Shown: positions 49,363 through 57,409 of the stretch, in pieces | How positions within the stretch are numbered: position 1 is the first letter of the stretch | How the letters are laid out: each line of letters starts with the position of its first letter | Assembly (NCBI GenBank): GCA_003990705.1 | Contig: AP018319.1 | Location: 124,001 to 188,000 of the forward strand | Length of the DNA: 64,000 nucleotides | Direction: 5' to 3' | Source of the DNA: Nostoc sp. HK-01 | GTDB lineage: Bacteria; Cyanobacteriota; Cyanobacteriia; Cyanobacteriales; Nostocaceae | Translations under genes and position numbers: made by a program | The notes under the pieces: model-generated | Databases searched by the model: none | What the model was told of the DNA's origin: nothing | Seen by the model: only the letters and a program-made list of their open reading frames with translations

Positions 49363-51237
49363 ATGGGTAAGAATTGGGCAATAGTAGTTGGAATCAACAA
49401 TTACGATAACCTCCAGCCACTCAAGTATGCCAAACGAGACGCAGAGGTGATGAAGGCTTGGTTCAAAGAAGAAGCGAGCTTTGACCAAGTTTTTCTATTT
49501 ACTGAAGATTCCCCACCAATCCCAACAAATCCGCCAATTGCAACGCAACCAACTCAAGGGCGTTTTAAGCGATTTTTAAATGCACAGTTTGAAGAACCGT
49601 TATTGAAACCAGAAGATAATTTATGGTTCTTTTTTGCAGGACATGGGAAGCGTTTTGTAGATCAAGACTATCTCATGTTTTTGGATAGCGACCCAACGGA
49701 TCACACAACAGCAATATCTGTTGATTATGTAACGCAAAGGCTACGCAGATGTGGGGCAGACAACGTAGTTTTGTTAATTGATGCGTGTCGAGATGAAGGC
49801 GATCGTTCTGGCTTAGGTGTGGGGATACAGGAACATAAAGGCGTGATTACCTTTTACTCTTGCACTGCCAGCCAAAAATCTTGGGAAATTGATGAATTAC
49901 AACATGGGTCATTTACATACAGCTTGCTAGAAGGATTGCGATTACAGGGGGAGGCTAATTGTGCGACAGTGGAACGTTTAGAACAGCATCTGCGTTACCG
50001 AGTACCGCAACTGAATGTTCTTTACAAAAAACCTGAACAAAATCCGTCATTGAATGCAGAGCCGCCCTACAAGATGTATTACATCTTATTAGAGCAAGCA
50101 GCCAGAGTAAGAGATATAGAGCCGTTAAAGTACCAGGCATCTTTGGCTGAAAATGAAGGAGACTTATTACTAGCAGAACAACTATGGATCAGAGTCTTGG
50201 CAGTGTCTCGTGCTGATAGAGATGCAATTAGAGCAATAAAAAGAATAGCTCAACGGCAAGTACAACCCTTACAGCCTATTTCTGAGACTTTATCAATTAC
50301 TCAACCTGTTGCTTCGTTATCAGGAGACAGAGCCGGAGTTTCTGAGCATACCGTTATTCATCAAAGTAACCGATCAGTTTTTAAATTTGATGTAGTAACG
50401 GTAAATGCTAAAGGAGAAGAAATCAAACGTGAACACAGACAAGCAGAGTACTTTATCGAACATCTTCCAGATAACATTGCCCTAGAACTGGTTGCTATTC
50501 CTGGTGGCAATTTCATCATGGGTTCCCCGCTAGATGAAGCCACACGTTACAGCGATGAAAGCCCTCAGCATGAAGTTAGAGTTTCCTCTTTCTTTATGGG
50601 TAAGTATCCCATCACTCAAGCACAATGGAGGGCTGTGGCAGCTTTGAAACCTGTAAATCGAGATTTAAACCCTAATCCATCTCACTTTCAAGGTGATGAT
50701 TTACCAGTAGAGCAAATTTCTTGGTATGAAGCGGTAGAGTTTTGCGCTCGACTATCACAATACACTAATAGACATTACCGATTACCCACTGAAGCTGAAT
50801 GGGAGTATGCTTGTAGAGCAGGTACGACTAGTACATTTCACTTTGGCGAAACCATCACTTCGGATTTAGCAAACTACGATGGTGAACACACTTATGGACA
50901 AGAACCCCAAGGAAAATTTAGAAAGCAAACAACACCAGTAGGCAGTTTTGAAGTAGCAAATGCCTTTGGTCTGTATGATATGCACGGTAATGTCTGGGAA
51001 TGGTGCTATGACAACTGGCATGATAACTACGAGGGTGCGCCAGTCGATGGTAGTTCTTGGGTAGATGACACTAACCACGAGCTTGCAAATGACAACAGTC
51101 CTAGGGTGCTGCGCGGTGGTTCCTGGGATTGCAATCCCAGGTGTTGCCGTTGTGCATCTCGTGACAACTCCGACGAGCCAGACAAAAGTTACAACTACGA
51201 CGGTTTTCGGATTGTCGTTTCCGCTACGAGGACTTAA
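49363..51237 (+). CDS. Caspase-like protease fused to an FGE/C-type-lectin-fold domain
   Basis: 624 aa. Residues 1-245 are a peptidase C14 (metacaspase-like) domain: WAIVVGINNYDNLQPLKYAK at the start, catalytic H94 in FFAGHGKR and C142 in LLIDACRDEG. A helical linker spans 245-320. Residues about 370-624 are a formylglycine-generating-enzyme-like domain (VAIPGGNFIMGSPLDEA, HEVRVSSFFMGKYPITQAQW, YRLPTEAEWEYACRAG, YDMHGNVWEWCYD). The last 40 residues have the composition of a retroelement-diversified region. Cytoplasmic: no signal or membrane helix. It probably recognises a target through the FGE fold and cleaves proteins when engaged. It sits between the two CHAT/AAA modules. Confidence 0.88.
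   Translation: MGKNWAIVVGINNYDNLQPLKYAKRDAEVMKAWFKEEASFDQVFLFTEDSPPIPTNPPIATQPTQGRFKRFLNAQFEEPLLKPEDNLWFFFAGHGKRFVDQDYLMFLDSDPTDHTTAISVDYVTQRLRRCGADNVVLLIDACRDEGDRSGLGVGIQEHKGVITFYSCTASQKSWEIDELQHGSFTYSLLEGLRLQGEANCATVERLEQHLRYRVPQLNVLYKKPEQNPSLNAEPPYKMYYILLEQAARVRDIEPLKYQASLAENEGDLLLAEQLWIRVLAVSRADRDAIRAIKRIAQRQVQPLQPISETLSITQPVASLSGDRAGVSEHTVIHQSNRSVFKFDVVTVNAKGEEIKREHRQAEYFIEHLPDNIALELVAIPGGNFIMGSPLDEATRYSDESPQHEVRVSSFFMGKYPITQAQWRAVAALKPVNRDLNPNPSHFQGDDLPVEQISWYEAVEFCARLSQYTNRHYRLPTEAEWEYACRAGTTSTFHFGETITSDLANYDGEHTYGQEPQGKFRKQTTPVGSFEVANAFGLYDMHGNVWEWCYDNWHDNYEGAPVDGSSWVDDTNHELANDNSPRVLRGGSWDCNPRCCRCASRDNSDEPDKSYNYDGFRIVVSATRT
51118..51207 (+). other. Putative DGR variable region
   Basis: Codons 586-615 of the caspase gene encode GGSWDCNPRCCRCASR and then DNSDEPDKSYNYDGFR. 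The residues D, C, N, S, Y at changing positions almost all come from codons of the form NNC or NNT (GAT TGC AAT, TGT TGC, GAC AAC TCC GAC, TAC AAC TAC GAC). That is what adenine-directed mutagenesis of AAC/AAT codons gives. RGGSW and GFR are the usual conserved borders. No reverse transcriptase or template repeat is in the window. Confidence 0.65.
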
Positions 51238-51388
51238 TTTTATTTACTTTTTATTCTCTACACCTTTGTTAAGCCAACTGATCTTATTTCATTACAAACC
51301 AAGAGCGATCGCCCAAGCGCAGAAATTCACCTGAGCCGCAATATTGCTGATTGTTTACCTCTTGTAAGAGAAATATTGCGCTCTTTTG

Positions 51389-51445
51389 CGTAAAACCACA
51401 TACTCAAGATGTAAGCTCTATAGAAAACAGTGCTTTTGCAAAACT
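51389..51445 (+). promoter_or_regulatory. Leader motif shared with the pentapeptide-repeat gene
   Basis: CGTAAAACCACATACTCAAG at 51389-51408, then ATGTA, and TCTAGCCCAAA ending 7-8 bp before the ATG at 51459. It matches the leader at 40104-40139. A common control signal for the two halves of the island is possible, as is a dispersed repeat. Confidence 0.5.
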
Positions 51446-51458
51446 CTAGCCCAAATTC

Positions 51459-53639
51459 ATGAATAATGATTCTATTCAGAAAATTCTACTGTTAGCTGCC
51501 AATCCCATCGGCAGTAGATATCTGCGTTTGGGTGAAGAGATGCGGGAGATTGAAGAGGGGCTAAAAAGGTCAAAGAATCGAGAACGGTATTCTCTAGCCA
51601 CAGCCCAAGCAGTACGATACCGAGATATCCGCAGAGCGATATTAGAACACGAACCGCAGATTATTCATTTTTCAGGACATGGGGCAGGAGAAGAAGGTTT
51701 AGTTTTTGAAGATGAAACGGGAGCAGCAAAGCTAGTTGATGCAGAAGCATTAGCTGGACTGTTTCAACTATTTTCAGGGCAATTGGAATGTGTTGTGCTT
51801 AATGCGTGTTACTCACAGGTACAAGCAGAAGCGATCGCGCAACACATTCCTTGCGTCATTGGGATGAAGAAAGCGATTGGAGATCGAGCGGCGATTGAGT
51901 TTGCCGTCGGGTTTTATGATGCGTTGGGGGCGAAAAAATCCTATGAATTTGCCTACAAGCTTGGCTGTAATGCAATTAGAATGGCAGGAATACCAGAACA
52001 GGATATTCCCACTCTCTTGACAACTGCTGAGATTGAGTCAATGTCTGCGAAGACTCAACCCCCTCAACTTGCGTCATCCACTGTCTCGACAAAGCCAACG
52101 ACTAGCCAGCGAGTTTTCATCAGTTATCGCTCTCAAGAGCCTGATGCGGGACTAGCACAAGAATTTTACGACCAACTGGTAGCTGCCGGACACGAAGCGT
52201 TTATGGCTGGGGCAAGCATTAGCTGGGGACAAAATTGGGTAGAACGAATTGACGAAGAATTGAAACGCTGTGATTATTTCCTGTTGCTGCTGTCGGAACA
52301 ATCAGCAAGCAGTGATATGGTGGCAGGAGAAGTCAGGACTGCGAGGGAGTTGCAGGCTAAACTGGGCAAGCCCGTCATTTTGCCAGTAAGGATCAATTTA
52401 CCTTTTGATGACCCGCTCAATTACGAACTGCGAAGTTTCTTGCAAACCATTCAGCAACGGCAATGGAAATCCCAGGCAGACACTCCAGTTATCTTATCGG
52501 AAATCCTCTCACTCTTATCAACAGGATCAGCACCTAAACCTGTTGCCGAAGAAATTACTCCTACGCCAATTGTAGTCAAGCACGATCATCGGCCGTTGCC
52601 CGTAGCAGAACTAGAACTCCCAGGCGGGACGATACAACTAGCTTCTCGGTTTTACGTCCAGCGAGAGCCTTGGGAATCACGTTGCTATGAGCAGATGGAA
52701 AAAAACGCCGGACTTATCCGCATCAAGGCTCCGCGACAGATGGGAAAAACTTCCCTTTTAGCCCGGATTTGCCACCGCGCAAAAGAGCAAGGCTATCGCA
52801 CGGCTACCTTAGACTTCTTAGAAACTGATGAGACAATTTTTGAAGATTTAACGGTATTCTTGAAACGGTTTTGTGCGTTAATCAGTCGCAAGCTGGGAAT
52901 ATCGCCCCGAAAAGTCTCCGAATTTTGGGATGAAGAGTTATTCGGCCCCAAGGAAAACTGCAATGATTATTTTGAGCAGTGCATATTGGCAGATGTGACG
53001 GTTCCCTTATTTTTGGGATTGGACGAACTAGATCGGCTGTTTCCTTACAATGCAGTTGCCAAAGAATTTTTAGCTCTGTTGCGTTCCTGGAATGAAAAGG
53101 CGAAAGTAAATGAAACTTGGGCTAAATTACGGATGGCGATCGCACATTCCACAGAATCCTATGTGGTGATGGACACCAATTCATCTCCCTTTAATGTAGG
53201 GCTGGCAGTAGAGTTGCCAGAGTTTAACCAAGAGCAAGTTTTAGATTTAGTAGCACGGCACGGATTGAGTTGGGGGAGTGAAGAAACCAGACAACTGATG
53301 GAGATGGTGGGAGGACACCCTTACTTGGTGCGCCTTGCCCTTTATCACATTGCTCAAGGGGATTTGACGTTAACCCAACTTCTAGCCACAGCCTCGACTG
53401 ATGCAGGTATTTATGGTGAACACCTGCGGCGGCATTTGTGGAATTTACAGCAAAACCCAGAGTTAGCCGCAGCATTCCAGAAAGTGGTGGCAACAGATAA
53501 ACCCGTGTGTTTGCCCACAATGTCAGCTTTTAAATTAAATGGGATGGGTTTAGTTAGCTTGCAGGGAAATGAAGTGATTGTTCGCCATGAGTGTCTGTAC
53601 CGTCCTTATTTCCAGTCACGATTGAGGATACGGGAATGA
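51459..53639 (+). CDS. CHAT-TIR-AAA fusion protein
   Basis: 726 aa in three parts. Residues 1-195 are a CHAT-type protease: H74 in IIHFSGHGAGEEG and C117 in CVVLNACYSQ. Residues about 217-345 are a TIR domain: RVFISYRSQEPDAGLAQEF, FMAGASISWGQNW, CDYFLLLLSEQSASS, with E291 (VAGEVRTAREL) at the position of the NAD-cleaving glutamate. Residues about 390-726 are an AAA-like ATPase: Walker A APRQMGKTSLL with K430, Walker B LFLGLDELDRLF, and MVGGHPYLVRLALYHI. Homologous to the interrupted 41386-44658 gene except for the TIR insertion and the missing Q/N-rich N-terminus. Two effector domains (protease, possible NADase) on one ATPase suggest an abortive-infection-type output. Followed by its AAA-GUN4 partner. 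Confidence 0.87.
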   Translation: MNNDSIQKILLLAANPIGSRYLRLGEEMREIEEGLKRSKNRERYSLATAQAVRYRDIRRAILEHEPQIIHFSGHGAGEEGLVFEDETGAAKLVDAEALAGLFQLFSGQLECVVLNACYSQVQAEAIAQHIPCVIGMKKAIGDRAAIEFAVGFYDALGAKKSYEFAYKLGCNAIRMAGIPEQDIPTLLTTAEIESMSAKTQPPQLASSTVSTKPTTSQRVFISYRSQEPDAGLAQEFYDQLVAAGHEAFMAGASISWGQNWVERIDEELKRCDYFLLLLSEQSASSDMVAGEVRTARELQAKLGKPVILPVRINLPFDDPLNYELRSFLQTIQQRQWKSQADTPVILSEILSLLSTGSAPKPVAEEITPTPIVVKHDHRPLPVAELELPGGTIQLASRFYVQREPWESRCYEQMEKNAGLIRIKAPRQMGKTSLLARICHRAKEQGYRTATLDFLETDETIFEDLTVFLKRFCALISRKLGISPRKVSEFWDEELFGPKENCNDYFEQCILADVTVPLFLGLDELDRLFPYNAVAKEFLALLRSWNEKAKVNETWAKLRMAIAHSTESYVVMDTNSSPFNVGLAVELPEFNQEQVLDLVARHGLSWGSEETRQLMEMVGGHPYLVRLALYHIAQGDLTLTQLLATASTDAGIYGEHLRRHLWNLQQNPELAAAFQKVVATDKPVCLPTMSAFKLNGMGLVSLQGNEVIVRHECLYRPYFQSRLRIRE

Positions 53640-53650
53640 AGGACTCATAC

Positions 53651-53713
53651 CAATTCGCAATTCGCAATGACGCTCGAAGACTCGCTACCGCTTCGCTAAC
53701 GCAATTCGCAATT
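53651..53713. repeat. GCAATTCGC repeats between the second module's genes
   Basis: Two clusters of AATTCGCAATTCGCAAT-like units flank a CGCTACCGCTTCGCTAACG segment. The family is the same as at 3327-3502. It lengthens the gap between the CHAT-TIR-AAA and AAA-GUN4 genes to 133 bp, compared with 13 bp in the first module. Confidence 0.65.
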
Positions 53714-53772
53714 AAAAAAATCAGGTGCAGCAAAGCTTTTAGAGTTTACATTTGTATCAAATTGTTCGTGAA

Positions 53773-56700
53773 ATGGTATCAGTCAACAACGGCAGCTATC
53801 GCTATCAAGTGGGGGGAGCCTTGGGTCAAGATGTTCCCTCTTATGTCGCACGGGCAGCAGATGAGCAGTTCTATGAAGCTCTGCAAGCGCAAGAATTCTG
53901 CTATGTTCTCAACTCCCGCCAGATGGGAAAGTCTAGCTTGATGGTGCGGACTCTGGCTCGGTTAAAGTCAGAAGGCTGGGCGGGAATCGTCTTGGATTTT
54001 TCTGCGAAAGACAGTCAAATTGAGCAAGCAGAACGCTGGTACAACGGCATCATCAACCAACTCAATCGTCATTTTGGCTTACTTGATAATGCCCGTACTT
54101 GGCTCAAGGAAAGGGATTTTCTCTCGCCAGTAGAACGCCTAGAAGAGTTTATTGAAACGGTGCTGCTGCCGGGAATGAATCAGCGTATCGTTATTTTCAT
54201 CGACGAAATCGACAGCACCCTCAATCTGCCCTTTACCGATGACTTTTTTGCCCTGATTCGCGCCTGTTACAACAAACGAGCTGAAAATGCAGACTACAAG
54301 CGGCTGACCTTTGCCTTGTTGGGCGTGGCGGCTCCTGCCGAGTTGATTAGCGACAAAAAACGAACACCTTTTAATATTGGTCAGGCGATCGATCTTAAGG
54401 GCTTTGGGTTTGAGGAAGCGCAACCTTTGGTGAAGGGGCTGGAAACAAAAGCCCACAATCCCCAGGCAGTCTTAGCAGAAATCCTCAAGTGGACGGGAGG
54501 ACAGCCTTTTTTAACCCAGAGGTTATGTCAGTTGGTTGTAGATAACACAGAGTTTATCTCGGCAGGAAAGGAAGCTGAGTTTATTGAGAAGTTGGCGCAC
54601 AATCGCTTGATTGATAACTGGGAATCTCAGGACGAACAGGAGCATTTGAAAACCATTAGAAATCGCCTGTTGAGTAATGAACAAAAGGCTGCATACTTGC
54701 TGGAGTTGTATCGGCAAATTCGCCAAGCTGGAAAGCTCAAGTTCCAGAATACTGCCGAAGAAAGGGACTTGCAATTATCTGGGTTAGTGGTTAAACGACA
54801 CGACAACTTAATCGTTTACAATCCCATCTATGAACAAGTGTTTAACGAGCAGTGGATTAATACTGAGTTAGGTAAATTACGCCCTTATGCTGAAAACTTT
54901 CGGGCTTGGGTTGCTTCTGGAGGCAAGGATGAATCACGGCTATTGCGGGGTCAAGCTTTACAGGATGCAAAACAATGGAGTTTAAATCAGAATTTGACCT
55001 ATCAAGATCAGCAGTTTTTAGCTGCCAGTGAAGGGAAAGAAATTCAAGAAAAAAATGCAGTAGCAGACAAAGAAGCACAGCTACAAAGAGAAATAAAAGA
55101 TAGGGAGGCAGCCGAAGCCAGAAATCAATTGCTCAGTGATGCCAATAAGAAAGCTCAACGGCGAATTAGTGTTGGAGTTTTTGTTTTGGTTGTTGCAGTT
55201 TTGGGAGGTGCAACTGTAGGTGGATTAGCTAATAAAAAAGTTGAAAGTGCTAACTTTCAGGTTAGTGAGGCTAATAAGAATTTAGCACAAGCCCAGATAA
55301 AGGTTACACAAGCACAAAAAAATGAACAGAAAGCTAAAGATAGTGCTACACAAGCACTCAAGCAGGAACAGCAGGTAAGAAAAGAAGCAGAAAATGCTAA
55401 TAAAACTGTTAAAGAAGCTAGGCGTAGAGAAATAGAAATTTTAACAAGACTTGCAGCTAAAGAAAGTGAACTTAAACAAACAAGCTCACAAAATGAAAAT
55501 ACTAGAGCAGAAATTGTGAACGTTCGCCAACTTGTAGCTTTAGCTGGAAAATTACGCGATCAAAATTCATCGGATTCAGATGAAGCTTTAAGATTAGCAG
55601 CGTTATCATTTAATGTTGATAACCATCAACTTAAGCAAGCACTATTACTTTCTGCTAAATCACAAGCATACCTGCAATTGAAAGATTGGAGTAATGCCAA
55701 AAATGAAATTCGAGAAAGTCTATCAAATTTGTACAAAATTAATGATAAAATTTTAAATTCAGTTCAAGGCTTGCAAGCTCAAGTATTAATTAAAAAAAGT
55801 CTGGGCGATTTTCTAGCTCAGAATAAACAAATTTCAAAAGCCATACAATCTTATACAGAAGCATTCAAAATTTTAAAAAATTATCCAAATGAAACTGATT
55901 TTACTAAAAATAATCAATTACTTACAGGCGAAAATATTGAATCAGTTTACCGGAACCTAATTGAGATAAACCCTCTATACAAAGAAGTTGAGAAATCACT
56001 TACACAACACTTATATGCCCAACTTAAATATTTTTTAAAGGCTAAAAATTGGAGTGATGCTGATGAAAAAACAATCTCCCTTATGTTCAATATTGCCAAA
56101 AAGGAAAAAACAAGAGATATAAATGATGAAGATATTAATAATTCTTATTGCTTAGATATTAAAAGAATAGACAATCTTTGGGTCAATGCAGACAAACGTT
56201 TTGGGTTTAGTGTACAAAAGCAGATATGGATTAGTACGGGGAATAGATTAGGTTCTAAGCCAGGGGACTGGACTGATAAAGATTCTGAAAATTTTGATCG
56301 GTTTTTCAAGTCCGTAGGATGGGATGGCGTAATACGGGGAGGGGAGTATGATGTTACACTCGGCTACAACGAGCTATTAAAGCGTATAAATGATGACCCT
56401 TTGTATGGAAAGGGAGGGCTACCCTACTTACCTTGGGACTTGAATTCCAACATCGGAACAAAAACTTTAATTTCTATCTTAACGCATTGCGATTTACTAG
56501 TATACAAAGGATTTATGACCCAATCTCCCCCGCGCAGCAATCTTCCATACCTTATGAAAGGTGATGAAGGAGAGGCAGTGAGGATTCTGCAAGAACGCTT
56601 ACGGATAGCAGGTTATTATTATGGCAATTTCACAGGTGTCTTTGGCCCTATTACTGAAGAATCTGTCAAACGCTTTCAAGAAGCTAATAAACTTGAACCT

Positions 56701-57165
56701 AATGGAATTGCTGGCCCCGATACTCTCACTAAACTGCCAGCAACGGAAGAAAGTTCTCGTGAAACTTCTGCACCAATACAAGCATTCAGTAAAGATAGTA
56801 TTCGTATGGGTGATCGCGGTGAAGCTGTTAGAGTTTTACAGGAGCAATTAACTAAAGCAGGATACTTACAAGGAGAGCCAAAGGGATATTTTGATTCTCG
56901 TACTTCAAATGCAATACGTCGGTTTCAAGTAGATAATTACTTAGTAGTTAGTGGCATTGCAGATTCTAATACTAGAGCTAAATTATATAGTTTAGTTAAT
57001 AATCCTAAGAGTGATATTACTGTTATTGAATTGCAAAGATCGTTACGAGACAGAGGTTTTTATAAGGGAGCCTTGAACGGTATAATGACGGATGATACTC
57101 GGCAAGCTATTCAAAAAGCCCAAGAATTTTATGGTATCAGTGTAAATGATCTTAAACATGAATAA
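53773..57165 (+). CDS. AAA-like ATPase - TM - coiled coil - GUN4 - peptidoglycan-binding protein
   Basis: 1130 aa from ATG 53773, the position that aligns with the start of its paralogue at 44672. The AAA domain has Walker A LNSRQMGKSSLM and Walker B VIFIDEIDSTL. One transmembrane helix lies at about 462-484, preceded by KKAQRR. The coiled coil and helical repeats run to about 740, and GUN4 spans about 746-890 (FLKAKNWSDADEKTISLMF, IKRIDNLWV, FGFSVQKQIW). Three peptidoglycan-binding (PGB_1) repeats follow at about 925-985, 1015-1080 and 1088-1127 (GDEGEAVRILQERLRIAGYY; GDRGEAVRVLQEQLTKAGYL). With the N-terminus inside, GUN4 and the wall-binding repeats would be periplasmic. It pairs with the CHAT-TIR-AAA gene. 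Confidence 0.86.
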   Translation: MVSVNNGSYRYQVGGALGQDVPSYVARAADEQFYEALQAQEFCYVLNSRQMGKSSLMVRTLARLKSEGWAGIVLDFSAKDSQIEQAERWYNGIINQLNRHFGLLDNARTWLKERDFLSPVERLEEFIETVLLPGMNQRIVIFIDEIDSTLNLPFTDDFFALIRACYNKRAENADYKRLTFALLGVAAPAELISDKKRTPFNIGQAIDLKGFGFEEAQPLVKGLETKAHNPQAVLAEILKWTGGQPFLTQRLCQLVVDNTEFISAGKEAEFIEKLAHNRLIDNWESQDEQEHLKTIRNRLLSNEQKAAYLLELYRQIRQAGKLKFQNTAEERDLQLSGLVVKRHDNLIVYNPIYEQVFNEQWINTELGKLRPYAENFRAWVASGGKDESRLLRGQALQDAKQWSLNQNLTYQDQQFLAASEGKEIQEKNAVADKEAQLQREIKDREAAEARNQLLSDANKKAQRRISVGVFVLVVAVLGGATVGGLANKKVESANFQVSEANKNLAQAQIKVTQAQKNEQKAKDSATQALKQEQQVRKEAENANKTVKEARRREIEILTRLAAKESELKQTSSQNENTRAEIVNVRQLVALAGKLRDQNSSDSDEALRLAALSFNVDNHQLKQALLLSAKSQAYLQLKDWSNAKNEIRESLSNLYKINDKILNSVQGLQAQVLIKKSLGDFLAQNKQISKAIQSYTEAFKILKNYPNETDFTKNNQLLTGENIESVYRNLIEINPLYKEVEKSLTQHLYAQLKYFLKAKNWSDADEKTISLMFNIAKKEKTRDINDEDINNSYCLDIKRIDNLWVNADKRFGFSVQKQIWISTGNRLGSKPGDWTDKDSENFDRFFKSVGWDGVIRGGEYDVTLGYNELLKRINDDPLYGKGGLPYLPWDLNSNIGTKTLISILTHCDLLVYKGFMTQSPPRSNLPYLMKGDEGEAVRILQERLRIAGYYYGNFTGVFGPITEESVKRFQEANKLEPNGIAGPDTLTKLPATEESSRETSAPIQAFSKDSIRMGDRGEAVRVLQEQLTKAGYLQGEPKGYFDSRTSNAIRRFQVDNYLVVSGIADSNTRAKLYSLVNNPKSDITVIELQRSLRDRGFYKGALNGIMTDDTRQAIQKAQEFYGISVNDLKHE

Positions 57166-57409
57166 CCTTCATACGGTTTTCTCCTATCCTTACAAGCCGT
57201 AACGAATACAGCTTGCGATGACTTGATTCCAGCCCTCGTCTTGCCTCCTTGAGATACAAGATCACACTGTTATAGTTCTTTTGCAGGACAGTTTTAATAG
57301 TAAAAAGACAAGTGAATACATCTCTTGTATATTGCGTATTAATCTGTTAAAAAGATACTAAGCTAGTAGCAATCTACACCCCTAAGCTCTCAGGAGAAAG
57401 ACTGATACA

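Noticed and set aside
49199-49381. First 61 codons of the minus-strand methylase frame
   Set aside because: Pro-rich low-complexity sequence antisense to the caspase start and its neighbour; no methylase similarity.
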